Shown: positions 9,119-18,583, counted from the stretch's first letter. The stretch is DNA of 33,521 nt from an uncultured Aeromonadales bacterium (GCA_902776275.1 CACYPI010000022.1:1-33521), one strand, 5' to 3'. Program-made: numbers and translations. The notes: generated by a model not told the origin, from the sequence alone.

Positions 9119-9451
9119 ATAGTGCGAAAAAGGGTATTCATCAAGGGAAATTCATGCTTTTCAAAAGATTTTTGCAGGGCATGAAAAAGCGGATCAAGTT
9201 ATACAACTAGATCCGTAAAGTTCGGGTTTTTCACATCTTTCGCGCAATCTCCGCGCCCAGCTTCGGCGTCATCCGCTCTCCCTGCCTTGCCATCGCGGAC
9301 GCTTTTCTGAAAATGCCCCTCGTGGGAAAAAACGCACGCCAAAGTTACAAGGGAATGAAAACCAACAGCAGCCGGACTTGCGTCCAAGGCCTGGGGTTTT
9401 AGGACCTAGGCGCGGCTTGCTTTCAAGCGCTCAGGGGCGCGGCGTAAGTCG

Positions 9452-9935
9452 GATGATGAAAGAGCTGCCAGGAATTTTAGCCGCGGATGCGAGCTCAAAA
9501 GCCTGGATGCGAGCCTGACCTGTATCGGCTATTGCAAGCAGGCCAACCAGCCTGCGGAAGCTGCAGACGCCTATGTGTACGCATGCAATCTCAATGACGC
9601 ATCCTCCTGCAATGGCCTTGGAAAATTGCTGTACATAGGCGACTAGGACAAAGGCATCAGGCGAGATCATGTTTCGGCCGCAATTTACTTCTTCAAGTCC
9701 TGCGAACTTGGCTAGGGCCCTGGCTGCACGAGCACCGGCATGATGTACTTAAACGGCTCACCAGTTGCCCAGGATTTCGTGAATGCCGGGCGCTATCTCA
9801 GAAAAGGCTGCGACTTGAAGGATGCCGAGGGATGCATTGAATTCTCCTCGATGTACCGAAAAAGAGAGTGGGGTCCAGGAAAGCGGGGACATGGCAGGGT
9901 ATTACGCCCTCAAGGCCAAGGAAATTTGCGAATGA
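9452..9935 (+). pseudogene. Decayed cysteine-rich Sel1-repeat (Hcp-like) gene
   Basis: Translation from 9452 gives RGCELKSLDASLTCIGYC, ACNLNDASSCNGLG, SCELG, GPGCTSTGMMYLNG and GCDLKDAEGCIEFSSMY, the paired-cysteine Sel1 repeats of Helicobacter-Hcp-like secreted proteins. Two in-frame TAG codons interrupt it (after YIGD and after CELG), and a frame change near 9870-9885 is needed to reach DMAGYYALKAKEIC, which ends at a TGA at 9933-9935. No start or signal peptide survives. Bases 9216-9451, between the IS and this remnant, show nothing recognisable; the start of the gene may have been lost when the IS arrived. It is a relic of a family different in detail from the Sel1 gene at 4153. Confidence 0.75.
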
Positions 9936-10005
9936 GGCGTGAAAGGCCGAAGGCTTTGGAAACGTTCAAGGCGATGCGTCTCCTGCGTGCATGAGAGCGG
10001 CGCCA

Positions 10006-11076
10006 TCAAGTGAGGCATTCCGGGTCGAAGGCGTGGCAGCCGTCCAGGTAGGAGACGATCTCCTGGCAGGCAAGGCTGCCGCACTGGGATGAGCAAAGCG
10101 CCCTCAAGGCAAACAGATCCCGCGCCCGGGCGCGCTCAAGCCCGGTGCTTCTGATCCTCGACGCCAAATCGAGGATCTCCTGATAGCGCGGCCCCAGCAG
10201 ATCGCAGGCGGCTCCATCGCGCAGCGCCGACAATGAAGGCGCGTCCATGCCGGACAAGGCAGGGATCAAGGTTGCGCACGGGATCATCGAGAGCACGCCC
10301 TCGGTCATGGGGTTCGCGGCCACTGCCTTGATCCTCTCGTCATTGCATGCCGCCATTCCCTCAAAAGGCTCAAGATAGAGCTTGCCCGCCCGCGCCTTGC
10401 CGTCGTTCACCGGGTAGTTGTGCCAGATGACCGTGCGGCCATGGAACAGTGAGTCGGCGCGGCGGATGTCCCGCCTAGAAAATCCCTTGGAGAGCACGCG
10501 CGGCCCGGTCCAGAAGAAGCGCACCTCATCCCCGATCCCGTCCTGGAGCTCCTCAAAATAGGAGGACGGGGTGGGGCCGTAGAGCCTCGCCAGGATCGGA
10601 TCGTCGCTGTAAGTGGTGGGGCAGGCCCAGATCTCGGTTCCTCCTCCTAAGGCCTCCTCCATCGCCCTTATGACCAGGTTCTGCCGACTTCCGAGATCGG
10701 GAAAGGCGTTTGGCACGTCGTCAAAGAGCAGGCAGGCAAAGTCCGCGTGCGATACTTCCATGAAAAAGCGCACGCGATCCTTGAAAACCCCGAGCATCGC
10801 CCCCAGATCTGATGAGAGCCCCAGCGGGGAGATCCCGAAGGCGAACTTGAGCCCCAGGGCATGGGCCCTGGCGCCTGCAAGCGCAAGAGGCTCATAGGCG
10901 CCGGAGGGCAGGGGCTCGGCCCAGCGCTTTCGCAAAGGTTCGTAGTTCTTTGGCGCAAAGGCGTAAAAGGACATCCCAAGCGCTGATGCCATCTGCATCA
11001 TGGCAAGGCGGGTCCTTGAGCTGTACGGGGCGCCGTAGAAGCCCTCGATGATGCCTGACGGCGTTGAAAGTGCCAT
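10006..11076 (-). CDS. GH84-type beta-N-acetylglucosaminidase (O-GlcNAcase-like)
   Basis: GH84 enzymes remove beta-linked N-acetylglucosamine by substrate-assisted catalysis using an Asp-Asp pair. The 356-residue product opens with GIIEGFYGAPYSSRTR (8-23), then YAFAPKNYEPLRKRW (38-52, matching the family YAPKDD..hR..W segment with changes), LLFDDVP with the catalytic pair D119-D120, ACPTTYSDDP, FWTGPRVLSKG and WHNYPVND. There is no signal peptide, so it is predicted cytoplasmic, unlike secreted hyaluronidase-type members, and there are no accessory carbohydrate modules. A GAGGAG ribosome-binding site precedes the ATG. It could act on imported GlcNAc glycosides or glycopeptides, feeding the NagA route encoded 8 kb away. 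Substrate is not determinable from sequence. Confidence 0.85.
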   Translation of the reverse strand: MALSTPSGIIEGFYGAPYSSRTRLAMMQMASALGMSFYAFAPKNYEPLRKRWAEPLPSGAYEPLALAGARAHALGLKFAFGISPLGLSSDLGAMLGVFKDRVRFFMEVSHADFACLLFDDVPNAFPDLGSRQNLVIRAMEEALGGGTEIWACPTTYSDDPILARLYGPTPSSYFEELQDGIGDEVRFFWTGPRVLSKGFSRRDIRRADSLFHGRTVIWHNYPVNDGKARAGKLYLEPFEGMAACNDERIKAVAANPMTEGVLSMIPCATLIPALSGMDAPSLSALRDGAACDLLGPRYQEILDLASRIRSTGLERARARDLFALRALCSSQCGSLACQEIVSYLDGCHAFDPECLT

Positions 11077-11135
11077 GGATGCTCCTCGATGCCCGCCTGG
11101 ACACAGCGCGGGCTTGGATCGGACAGCCTATGAAA

Positions 11136-11165
11136 TTGCCAAGCCCTTGACGCAATGAGTATAAT
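11136..11165 (+). promoter_or_regulatory. Promoter of tig
   Basis: TTGCCA (11136-11141), 18-base spacer, perfect TATAAT (11160-11165). The -10 box lies within a small dyad GAGTAT-A-ATACTC. A TTGACG at 11147 is too close to serve this -10 box. The leader to the tig start is about 90 bases. Confidence 0.65.
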
Positions 11166-11258
11166 ACTCAAGTTTTGTCAAATGCCCGGACTGGCCGCCA
11201 AGGCGCGCCTGCCGCGGGGGTCAATGAATCTATTTTCTGCTGCCTTAACGAGGAAAAA

Positions 11259-12584
11259 ATGCAGGTTTCAACTGAGAAAAAAGAAGGCCTCAAGTACCTT
11301 CTGACCGTTACGATCTCCAAAGAAGAATTCGCCAAGGCTTATGCCGCGAGCTTCAAGAAAGTCTCCAAGAAGGCCCGCATCGACGGCTTCCGCAAGGGGC
11401 ACATTCCTGCCAACCTCCTCGAGCTGCACTTCGGCAGCGACATCACCTTCGGCGCCGTCGACGATCTGATCGACCAGACCCTGTTCGCCGCCATCAAGGA
11501 AGCCAAGCTCGACGACAAGGTCGCCGGCCGCCCGTCAGTCGATCTCAAGGGCACCCCTTCCAAGGAGAACGGCCTTGAGTACACCATCACCGTCGAGGTG
11601 AACCCTGATATCGAGGTCAAGCCCCTCGAGGATCTCAAGCTCAAGAAGATCGCCTCCTCCGTCAAGGACGAGGACATCGACAAGATGATCGAGACCCTGC
11701 GCCGCCAGCAGGGCAAGTGGTCCACCAAGGACGGCCTCGAGTTCGGGCCGGGCACCCTCGCGCGCATCGACTTCACCGGCCGCACCGACGGCAAGGAGTT
11801 CGAGGGCGGCAAGGCCAAGGACTTCTCGCTCGAGTACGACAACGCCCAGATGATCCCGGGCTTCCTCGAGGGCATCAAGGGCCACAAGGCCGGCGACAAG
11901 TTCACCATCAATGTGACTTTCCCGAAGGACTACAGCGCCAAGGAGCTGGCTGGCAAGCCTGCCGAGTTTGACATCTCCGTCAACGCCGTCGAGGAGCTCA
12001 ACCTCCCTGAGGTGAACGCTGACTTCGTCAAGATCTACGGCGTCAAGGACGGTGATCTCGAGAAGTTCCGCCAGGAGCTGCGCCGCAACATGGAGCGCGA
12101 GCTCAAGCGCGCTGTCGAGGCCCGCAACGAGGATCTGGTGTGCGATGCACTGATCAAGCAGTACGGCGACTTCGAGGTCCCGACCGCCCTGGTCAACGGC
12201 ATGATCAAGAGCCTCAAGGAGCGCCAGCTCAACAACCTGCGCCGCTACGGCTTGAAGGAGCTGCCTTCGCAGCTCAACAAGGACGAGCTCTACCGCGACG
12301 ATGCCCTCAAGCAGGCCCGCCTGTCGCTGATCCTCCGCGCCATCTCCGAGAAGAGCGGCGAGAAGTTCGGCAAGGACGAGACCGTCGAGGAGCTCATCTC
12401 CACCGCCGCCTCCGCCTACGAGGATCCCGAGGAGTACAAGAAGGCTGCCCGCAAGGACAAGCAGACCATGGCCGCGATCCGCGAGTCGGCTGTCACCACT
12501 GATCTCTTCAACTACATCGAGGGCAAGGCCTGCGACGGCGAAGAGCAGAAGACCTTCGACCAGATCGTCAACGGCAAGGAATAA
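11259..12584 (+). CDS. tig: Trigger factor
   Basis: Trigger factor is the ribosome-bound chaperone and peptidyl-prolyl isomerase that meets nascent chains at the exit tunnel. The 441-residue product has the N-terminal ribosome-docking domain with the signature GFRKGHIP (near 44-51), an FKBP-type isomerase domain at about 155-240 ([18 protein letters not shown] through [17 protein letters not shown]), and a helical C-terminal chaperone arm. The ATG at 11259 follows GAGG at the usual distance; an in-frame extension starting at 11175 has no support. It is the first gene of the tig-clpP-clpX-lon block. Confidence 0.96.
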   Translation: MQVSTEKKEGLKYLLTVTISKEEFAKAYAASFKKVSKKARIDGFRKGHIPANLLELHFGSDITFGAVDDLIDQTLFAAIKEAKLDDKVAGRPSVDLKGTPSKENGLEYTITVEVNPDIEVKPLEDLKLKKIASSVKDEDIDKMIETLRRQQGKWSTKDGLEFGPGTLARIDFTGRTDGKEFEGGKAKDFSLEYDNAQMIPGFLEGIKGHKAGDKFTINVTFPKDYSAKELAGKPAEFDISVNAVEELNLPEVNADFVKIYGVKDGDLEKFRQELRRNMERELKRAVEARNEDLVCDALIKQYGDFEVPTALVNGMIKSLKERQLNNLRRYGLKELPSQLNKDELYRDDALKQARLSLILRAISEKSGEKFGKDETVEELISTAASAYEDPEEYKKAARKDKQTMAAIRESAVTTDLFNYIEGKACDGEEQKTFDQIVNGKE

Positions 12585-12606
12585 CCCAAGGCTTTTTCAA
12601 GCACCA

Positions 12607-12628
12607 GCCCGCCCCAGTTGGGGCGGGC
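12607..12628 (+). terminator. GC-rich hairpin between tig and clpP
   Basis: GCCCGCCCC (12607-12615), loop AGTT, GGGGCGGGC (12620-12628), followed by AAGTTTTC. The T run is only four, so partial termination or mRNA processing between tig and clpP is more likely than a full stop. Confidence 0.6.
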
Positions 12629-12654
12629 AAGTTTTCAGGAGGAACAGCAAGCAC

Positions 12655-13296
12655 ATGGACAACACCGTGGCATCTTCGCTCATCCCATACGTGGTCGAGC
12701 AGACCGGACGCGGCGAGCGCCAGTACGACATCTTCTCAAGGCTCCTCAAGGATCGCGTCGTGTTCTTAACCGGCGAGGTCGAGGACCAGATGGCCGATCT
12801 GGTCGTTGCCCAGCTGCTGTTCCTCGAGTCCGAGGATCCGGACAAGGACATCTACCTCTACATCAACTCCCCGGGCGGATCGGTGACTGCGGGCCTTGCC
12901 ATCTACGACACCATGCAGTACATCAAGCCTGACGTGTGCACGCTGTGCATCGGACAGGCCATGTCCATGGGCTCGTTCCTGCTCGCAGGCGGGGCCAAGG
13001 GAAAGCGCTACTCGCTGCCCAACAGCTCGATCCTCATCCACCAGCCTTTGGGCGGGTTCAAGGGGCAGGCGTCCGACATGCTCATCCACGCCAACGAGAT
13101 CCAGAGGATCAAGAAGCTCCTCTCGTCGATCCTGGCCGAGCACACCGGCAGGACCGTGGAAGAGCTGCTCAGGGACACCGACCGCGACAACTTCATGACC
13201 GCCCAGCAGGCCCTCGAGTACGGCCTCATCGACAAGGTGATCACCAGCCGCGCCGAGATGGGCAAGGACGGGTCCAAGGACCACCAGGAGGACTGA
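12655..13296 (+). CDS. clpP: ATP-dependent Clp protease proteolytic subunit
   Basis: ClpP is the tetradecameric serine peptidase that degrades proteins fed by ClpX or ClpA. The 213-residue product has the catalytic triad S104 (GQAMSMGSF), H129 (LIHQPLGG) and D178 (DTDRDNF), plus the YINSPGG oxyanion strand at 69-75. Length matches the family, with a short N-terminal propeptide region. AGGAGG lies 13 bases before the ATG, a little far. The stop is 3 bases before clpX, so the two are one operon. Confidence 0.96.
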   Translation: MDNTVASSLIPYVVEQTGRGERQYDIFSRLLKDRVVFLTGEVEDQMADLVVAQLLFLESEDPDKDIYLYINSPGGSVTAGLAIYDTMQYIKPDVCTLCIGQAMSMGSFLLAGGAKGKRYSLPNSSILIHQPLGGFKGQASDMLIHANEIQRIKKLLSSILAEHTGRTVEELLRDTDRDNFMTAQQALEYGLIDKVITSRAEMGKDGSKDHQED

Positions 13297-13299
13297 CGA

Positions 13300-14571
13300 A
13301 TGGCTGACACCCATGCAAAGTGCATCTTCTGCGGCAGGGGCAGCTCGCCCACCCGCAAGCTGCTGCGCTCCTCGCGCGATGGCTACGCCATCTGCTCGGA
13401 GTGCATCGAGAAGTGCCATGAGATGCTGATCTCCCAGGGCCTGGCGCGCAAGGACGGCTCCTCGCAGAAGGCAGGCGGGCTCGATCTCGAGCACATCCCG
13501 ACCCCGCACGAGATCGCAAAGCACCTGGACGAGTACGTCATCGGCCAGGAGGACGCCAAGAAGGTGCTCTCGGTCGCCGTGTACAACCACTACCAGCGCC
13601 TGCGCCACACCGGCGTCGACACCGACGTCGAGCTTGGCAAGTCGAACATCCTGATGATCGGCCCCACGGGCTCTGGCAAGACGCTGCTCGTGCAGACGCT
13701 CGCGCGCTTCCTCAACGTGCCCTTTGCCATGTCCGATGCTACCACCCTCACCGAGGCTGGCTACGTAGGCGAGGACGTCGAGAACGTCATCGTGAGGCTG
13801 TTGCAGAACTGCGACTTCGACGTGAAGAAGGCGCAGAAGGGCATCGTCTACATCGACGAGATCGACAAGATCGCCCGCAAGTCCGAGAACCCGTCCATCA
13901 CCCGCGATGTCTCAGGCGAGGGCGTACAGCAGGCGCTGCTCAAGCTCGTCGAGGGGACCGTGGCCTCCGTGCCGCCCAACGGCGGGCGCAAGCACCCCCA
14001 GGAGAAGATGATCGAGGTGGACACCTCGCAGATCCTCTTTATCTGCGGCGGCGCTTTCGACGGATTGGACAAGATAGTCGAGCGCCGCGTCGACCAGCAC
14101 TCGGGCATCGGCTTTGGCGCCGAGGTCGTGGGCAAGGACAACCGCATGACGCTCACCGACAAGTACCGCAAGGTCGAGCCTGACGATCTGGTGAAGTACG
14201 GCATCATCCCCGAGTTCGTCGGGCGCATGCCGGTCATCACCGCGCTCTCCGAGCTCTCGCGCGACGAGCTCATCCGCGTGCTCCGCGAGCCCAAGAACGC
14301 CATCATCAGGCAGTTCGAGGCCATGCTGGGCTTCGAGGGCGTGGACCTCGAGTTCACCAAGGAGGCGCTCGAGGCCATCGCCGACGCCGCCATCAAGCGC
14401 CACACCGGCGCCCGCGGATTGCGCTCCATAGTCGAGAACTTGCTGCTCAACACGATGTACGACATCCCCTCGGTCAGCGACGTCGCCAAGATCGTCGTGG
14501 ACGAGAGCGTGGTGCGCGACGGCAAGGAGCCGCTCATCGTGCGCAAGGATCAGCTCTCCTCGGTCTCGTAG
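13300..14571 (+). CDS. clpX: ATP-dependent Clp protease ATP-binding subunit ClpX
   Basis: ClpX is the hexameric AAA+ unfoldase partner of ClpP. The 423-residue product carries the N-terminal zinc-binding domain (C8, C11, C32, C35), Walker A GPTGSGKT at 121-128, the pore-loop GYVGEDVE near 154-161, Walker B IVYIDEID at 182-189, and the IGF-like loop region needed to dock ClpP ([10 protein letters not shown]). It begins 3 bases after clpP, with the ribosome-binding site (AGGAGG) inside the end of clpP. It ends with TAG. Confidence 0.97.
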   Translation: MADTHAKCIFCGRGSSPTRKLLRSSRDGYAICSECIEKCHEMLISQGLARKDGSSQKAGGLDLEHIPTPHEIAKHLDEYVIGQEDAKKVLSVAVYNHYQRLRHTGVDTDVELGKSNILMIGPTGSGKTLLVQTLARFLNVPFAMSDATTLTEAGYVGEDVENVIVRLLQNCDFDVKKAQKGIVYIDEIDKIARKSENPSITRDVSGEGVQQALLKLVEGTVASVPPNGGRKHPQEKMIEVDTSQILFICGGAFDGLDKIVERRVDQHSGIGFGAEVVGKDNRMTLTDKYRKVEPDDLVKYGIIPEFVGRMPVITALSELSRDELIRVLREPKNAIIRQFEAMLGFEGVDLEFTKEALEAIADAAIKRHTGARGLRSIVENLLLNTMYDIPSVSDVAKIVVDESVVRDGKEPLIVRKDQLSSVS

Positions 14572-14589
14572 GCAAAAGCCCTCTTGCTC

Positions 14590-14617
14590 CGGGCCCCGGG
14601 GATCACCCCGAGGCCCG
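14590..14617 (+). terminator. Strong hairpin after clpX
   Basis: CGGGCC-C-CGGGG (14590-14601), loop ATCA, CCCCG-A-GGCCCG (14606-14617), a long stem with one mismatch, followed by ATTTGTC. It probably ends or attenuates the clpPX transcript, just ahead of the lon promoter. Confidence 0.6.
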
Positions 14618-14619
14618 AT

Positions 14620-14648
14620 TTGTCAGGGCGGCCCAAAAGCCTTATAAA
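14620..14648 (+). promoter_or_regulatory. Promoter of lon
   Basis: TTGTCA (14620-14625), 17-base spacer, TATAAA (14643-14648): five of six matches in each box with ideal spacing. It gives lon its own start of transcription, with a leader of about 50 bases. No clear heat-shock sigma-32 boxes were found. Confidence 0.65.
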
Positions 14649-14707
14649 GAGATCAACAAGGGCCCAACAACCCCCCGGTCTTCCGGGCCAACTGAGGCAT
14701 CACCATC

Positions 14708-17260
14708 ATGGACAAGGACAAGGAAAACACAAAAGCCCAGGTTCAGCAGGAGGCCGCGCCCAAGGCGCAGCCTAAGAAGGAGCTTTCAGGCAAGGTCGAG
14801 CTGCCGGCAGTTACGCTGCGCGGGCTCACCCTGACCCCGGGCACCAAGATCAAGATGGCGGTTGGCAGGGTGCTCACCGCCAACGCCTTCAAGGCTGTGG
14901 CGGAGGGTCAATACCCGGACGTGCTGGCCTTCCTGCAGAAGGACGAGACCGTGATCACCCCCGATCGCTCCGGGATCTACGACATCGGCGTGATCTGCCA
15001 TCTGGTCTCCTTCGAGCCCAAGCGCGAGAAGGACGGCCGCCAGATAGCCGTGGTGCTGGGCTACCGCCGCGTCAGGCTCATCGACTTCAAGGCCCCCAGG
15101 GACGGGGCGGGCTTCCCGCTCGCCACGGCCGAGGTGCTTGAGGAGAAGGCCGTCGACAAGGACAGGGAGGCCCGCCTCAAGGAGATCCTGCGCGCCAGCG
15201 TCGACGCCGCGCGCGAGAAGGGGCCTGAGCAGCTGCGCAGCACGCTCTCCGAGGTGCTGCCTCACGCCGTCTACGACAAGACCCTGGGCTCTGCGAGCCT
15301 CTCGACCGTCACCGACGTGCTCACCCAGGTCCTGGATCTCGATCAGGCCACCAAGGTGCTGATGCTCACCTCGACCGATCCGGTCGAGCGCGCGCAGACC
15401 ATCATCACGCTGCTCAACGGCTACAACTACCGCGCCGAGCTGCAGCAGAAGATCTTCGCGCAGGCCAAGGCCGCCATCGAGCGCAACCAGAAGGAGTACT
15501 ACTTAAACGAGCAGCTGCGCGCCATCAAGAAGGAGCTAGGCCAGGACGATGTCTCCGACGACGAGATAGCCGAGTACCGCCGCCGCGCCGCCGCGCTCAA
15601 GGCCCCGGAGTACGTGCACAAGCGCCTGGACCGCGAGATCAAGAAGCTCGCAGCGATGTCAGGCTCCAACTCCGAGAGCACGATGGAGCGCAACTACATC
15701 GACACGCTGCTCTCCATCCCCTGGGAGGAGCGCACCGAGGTCAGCCATGATCTCGTCCGCGCCAAGAAGTGCCTCGACGAGGATCACTACGGCCTCGACA
15801 AGGTCAAGGACCGCATCCTCGAGTACCTCGCCGTGCAGGCCAAGTCCGACCGCATCCACGGCCCGATCATCTGCCTGATGGGCCCGCCGGGCATCGGCAA
15901 GACCTCGCTCGGCCAGTCCATCGCCAAGGCCACCGGGCGCAAGTTCGTACGCATGTCGCTGGGCGGCGTGTACGACGAGGCGGAGATCCGCGGCCACAGG
16001 CGCACCTACATCGGCGCGCTGCCCGGGCGCATCATCTCGAACATCATCAAGGCCGGCGTCAACAACCCGCTCTTCCTCCTAGACGAGATTGACAAGGTGG
16101 GGCAGGACAACGTTCACGGCGATCCGGCCTCGGCGCTGTTGGAGGTGCTCGATCCAGAACAGAACAAGTCCTTCCAGGACAACTACCTCGAGCTCGACTA
16201 CGATCTGTCCAACGTGATGTTCGTGACCACGGCCAACTCCTACTCGATCCCCGAGCCGCTGCTGGACCGCATGGAGATCATCGACCTCTCCTCCTACACC
16301 GAGGACGAAAAGTTCCGCATCGCCAAGGATCACCTCATCGGCAAGGAGATGAGGCTTGCCAGCCTCACGCCTGCCGAGTTCTCGATCTCCGACGACGCGC
16401 TCACCGAGCTCATCCGCTACTACACGCACGAGGCCGGCGTGCGCGGGCTTGAGCGCCTCATCAACGGCCTGTGCCGCAAGTCCATCAAGGAGGACCTGCT
16501 CTCGCGCCGCAATGGCTCCCGCGCCCGCCGCATCAAGATGCGCACCATCGGCGTCGCCGACATCCAGAAGATGTTCGGGCCGCGCCGCTACGACTTCACC
16601 TCGCGCCTCAAGGAGAACAAGGTGGGGCTCGTGAACGGGCTTGCCTGGACCTCGCTGGGCGGCGACATCCTCCAGCTTGAGGTCGCGGCCAACCCCGGCA
16701 AGGGCAAGCACATCCTCACGGGCAAGCTGGGCGATGTCATGAAGGAGTCGATCACCGCGGCCATCACGCTCGTGCGCACGCTCTCGCCTAGGCTCAGGCT
16801 CGACCCGTCCTTCTACGAGAAGTGCGACATCCACGTCCACGTGCCCGAGGGCGCCACTCCCAAGGAAGGCCCGTCGGCCGGTGTGGGCATGGTCACCGGC
16901 ATCGTCTCAGCCATTACCGGCAATCCGGTGCGCGCCGACGTCGCGATGACCGGCGAGATCACGCTGCGCGGCGACGTGCTGCCCATCGGCGGCCTCAAGG
17001 AGAAGCTCCTGGCCGCGCTGCGCGGCGGGATCCGCACTGTGCTCATCCCCAAGGAGAACGAGAAGGATCTCTGGGACATGCCCGACAAGATCAAGAAGGG
17101 CATCGAGATAGTGCCGGTCTCGCGCATCGAGGAGGTGCTCTCCCGCGCCCTCGAGAACGATCCAGGCACTTTCACCCCGACCACCGAGTGGAAGGCCCTG
17201 GATCACGCCAAGGAGAGCGCAAGTGGCGACACCCGCAGGGGCGAGGCCGGGGCGCAGTAA
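14708..17260 (+). CDS. lon: ATP-dependent protease Lon
   Basis: Lon is the cytoplasmic homo-hexameric AAA+ serine protease that removes misfolded and regulatory proteins. The 850-residue product has the N-terminal substrate domain, a coiled helical linker ([21 protein letters not shown]), Walker A GPPGIGKT at 392-399, Walker B FLLDEIDK, and the Ser-Lys dyad S723 ([10 protein letters not shown]) and K766 (GGLKEKLL), 43 residues apart as in E. coli Lon. It is about 65 residues longer than the E. coli enzyme, from a Lys/Gln/Ala-rich start and a C-terminal extension after the protease domain. A GAGG lies about 10 bases before the ATG. The gene downstream starts 9 bases after the stop. Confidence 0.97.
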   Translation: MDKDKENTKAQVQQEAAPKAQPKKELSGKVELPAVTLRGLTLTPGTKIKMAVGRVLTANAFKAVAEGQYPDVLAFLQKDETVITPDRSGIYDIGVICHLVSFEPKREKDGRQIAVVLGYRRVRLIDFKAPRDGAGFPLATAEVLEEKAVDKDREARLKEILRASVDAAREKGPEQLRSTLSEVLPHAVYDKTLGSASLSTVTDVLTQVLDLDQATKVLMLTSTDPVERAQTIITLLNGYNYRAELQQKIFAQAKAAIERNQKEYYLNEQLRAIKKELGQDDVSDDEIAEYRRRAAALKAPEYVHKRLDREIKKLAAMSGSNSESTMERNYIDTLLSIPWEERTEVSHDLVRAKKCLDEDHYGLDKVKDRILEYLAVQAKSDRIHGPIICLMGPPGIGKTSLGQSIAKATGRKFVRMSLGGVYDEAEIRGHRRTYIGALPGRIISNIIKAGVNNPLFLLDEIDKVGQDNVHGDPASALLEVLDPEQNKSFQDNYLELDYDLSNVMFVTTANSYSIPEPLLDRMEIIDLSSYTEDEKFRIAKDHLIGKEMRLASLTPAEFSISDDALTELIRYYTHEAGVRGLERLINGLCRKSIKEDLLSRRNGSRARRIKMRTIGVADIQKMFGPRRYDFTSRLKENKVGLVNGLAWTSLGGDILQLEVAANPGKGKHILTGKLGDVMKESITAAITLVRTLSPRLRLDPSFYEKCDIHVHVPEGATPKEGPSAGVGMVTGIVSAITGNPVRADVAMTGEITLRGDVLPIGGLKEKLLAALRGGIRTVLIPKENEKDLWDMPDKIKKGIEIVPVSRIEEVLSRALENDPGTFTPTTEWKALDHAKESASGDTRRGEAGAQ

Positions 17261-17269
17261 GGAGGAGAG

Positions 17270-17779
17270 ATGGAAGAGCAAAAGCGTAAGGACGAGGCAG
17301 GGCAGGAGACGCAGGGCCTCGACAGCGTCGAGTCGGTCGAGATAGCCGGGATCAGCGAGCCTGAGGCAGGCGCTGATCCCGAGCCCACCGCAAGCGCAAC
17401 TGATGGCGGGCAGGCGGACAACCTCTCAGATGAGATAGAGCTGCGCATGCGCGGCATCGACGCGGTGATGATCTCGATGCGCCGCGTCTGCAAGTACATC
17501 GAGGAATCGGAGCAGGGCGCTCCTTCTGATCCCAAGCTCGCCCCGCTCGGCGGCAACATCGTCGCGATCATCCGCCAGATGAGCGCGCAGGTGGAGAACA
17601 TGCTGCCGATGCTGCGCGACTTCGCAGACAACCTCGAGGCGCTGGGGGAGAGCGAGAAGGCCGGCCACATCCTAAAGTCCCTGGAGGAGATAGAGGATGA
17701 GCGCCTGCCCAGGATCCTCGCCTTCCTGGAGAGCCATCCGGTACGGCACAATCCGATAAAGCGCCCGCCTGAGGAATAG
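17270..17779 (+). CDS. Unknown 169-residue acidic/helical protein in the lon operon
   Basis: This product was not recognised. Residues 1-60 are acidic and low-complexity (Glu, Ala, Gly, Pro), probably disordered; residues 60-160 look like three or four amphipathic helices (ELRMRGIDAVMISMRRVCKYIEES, NIVAIIRQMSAQVENMLPMLRDFADNLEAL, AGHILKSLEEIEDERLPRILAFLES). There is no signal peptide or membrane segment. A strong GGAGGAG ribosome-binding site overlaps the lon stop, and a strong terminator follows, so it is expressed with lon. A Lon adaptor, a regulator or an unrelated small helical protein are all possible; nothing in the sequence decides it. Confidence 0.8.
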   Translation: MEEQKRKDEAGQETQGLDSVESVEIAGISEPEAGADPEPTASATDGGQADNLSDEIELRMRGIDAVMISMRRVCKYIEESEQGAPSDPKLAPLGGNIVAIIRQMSAQVENMLPMLRDFADNLEALGESEKAGHILKSLEEIEDERLPRILAFLESHPVRHNPIKRPPEE

Positions 17780-17788
17780 GACATGCGC

Positions 17789-17816
17789 CAAAAAGGGGCC
17801 GCAAGGCCCCTTTTTT
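17789..17816 (+). terminator. Terminator of the lon operon
   Basis: AAAAAGGGGCC (17790-17800), loop GCAA, GGCCCCTTTTTT (17805-17816). This is a textbook intrinsic terminator ending lon and the 169-residue gene. Confidence 0.92.
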
Positions 17817-18048
17817 GAAGCCCTGTTCCGGCAAAACCGACCCTGAAGGCCCGCAAATGGCTTGATATCAACCTTCCGATGGGTCATGGAGGCTCGATTT
17901 TTTGGACTGGATCTAATTTTTGACAAAGACAGCAGGATTTGTCCCCTTGCCCGTGCATAATTAGCCCATACCCTTGATTTTGGCTACAGCAAGCCGTTTT
18001 GCGGCAAATCCATACAAGGGGAACAGAGAAAGTAAACAGGAGTTTATT

Positions 18049-18327
18049 GTGAACAAAGGACAGTTGGTCGAATGCGTTGCCAAGAACGCTGAACTTACCT
18101 CCAAGCAGGCCCATGAAGCGGTCAATGCGATTTTTGACACCATCAAGCAGACCCTTGCCAAAGGCGAGGATGTCACCCTGATCGGCTTCGGCACCTTCCT
18201 GGTCCGCGAGCGCGCCGCCCGCACTGGCCGCAATCCCCGTACCAAGGAAACCGTCCAGATCCCTTCCTGCAAGGTTCCCGCTTTCAAGGCAGGCGCCCCT
18301 CTGAAGGCTGCTGTCAACGGCAAGTAA
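18049..18327 (+). CDS. hupB: DNA-binding protein HU
   Basis: HU is the small dimeric nucleoid protein that bends and coats DNA. The 92-residue product starts at a GTG with AGGAG 7 bases upstream; the frame is open further upstream, but the GTG start gives the family length and its normal first residues (MNKGQLVE). The family signature GFGTFLVRERAARTGRNP lies at about 46-63, containing the beta-arm RNP tip that inserts into the minor groove. Placement after lon marks it as the hupB-type copy. The 230-base leader region upstream (17817-18048) contains TTGACA at 17918 and CATAAT near 17956, but they are not well spaced as one promoter. Confidence 0.95.
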   Translation: MNKGQLVECVAKNAELTSKQAHEAVNAIFDTIKQTLAKGEDVTLIGFGTFLVRERAARTGRNPRTKETVQIPSCKVPAFKAGAPLKAAVNGK

Positions 18328-18346
18328 TCAAAGTTTTTCATAGAAG

Positions 18347-18373
18347 ATCCCTCCTTGCGCGGAGGGATTTTTT
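18347..18373 (+). terminator. Terminator of HU gene
   Basis: ATCCCTCC (18347-18354), loop TTGCGC, GGAGGGAT (18361-18368), followed by a T run. It is a clear intrinsic terminator. Confidence 0.88.
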
Positions 18374-18460
18374 GTCTCCCCCGCCCAGGCGCAAGTCCCT
18401 GGCCGCAAGCCACGAAGCTCGATGAGGAAGCCTGCCTTTTCGTGACAGGCGCCCATGATC

Positions 18461-18544
18461 CGCAAACTCAATTGCAAATTTCCGCGCCTTTGCGTCTATC
18501 TGCAATCCAGCGCAATGGAATCGCAAGGACTTGCGAACTAGAAT
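18461..18544 (+). promoter_or_regulatory. Array of CGCAA/TTGCG half-sites over the cyclase promoter
   Basis: Seven related half-sites occur at about 18461 (CGCAA), 18472 (TTGCAA), 18489 (TTTGCG), 18501 (TGCAA), 18511 (CGCAA), 18521 (TCGCAA) and 18531 (TTGCGA), mostly 10-12 bases apart. The last two form a perfect dyad TCGCAAG-GA-CTTGCGA (18521-18536) directly before a TAGAAT -10-like box (18539-18544). This looks like a multi-site operator for the diguanylate cyclase gene that starts at 18584. The binding protein is unknown. Confidence 0.5.
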
Positions 18545-18583
18545 CAGTACAACTGATCCGCGAAGCACAAAGGAGACAGGCCA

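Larger units (their letters stand above)
7147..9215 (-). mobile_element. IS4/IS1634-type insertion sequence, ends provisional
   Basis: The element carries one transposase gene on the minus strand. Its limits are not certain, because no conventional inverted repeat pair was found. At both edges the 11-mer TTATACAACTA appears in the same orientation (7154-7164 and 9199-9209), each inside its own hairpin: CGTGCAT/ATGCACG (7147-7153, 7164-7170) and CGGATC/GATCCG (9090s: 9190-9195, and 9210-9215). The 11-mers may be a target duplication, since IS1634 relatives can make long ones, or part of the recognised ends. The element separates gapA from a decayed Sel1 gene. Confidence 0.5.

Noticed and set aside
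9199..9387. 62-codon minus-strand ORF next to the IS
   Set aside because: No ribosome-binding site or protein-like pattern; it overlaps the IS edge hairpin.
12766..13608. 280-codon antisense frame spanning clpP and clpX
   Set aside because: Shadow of two well identified genes; no motif.
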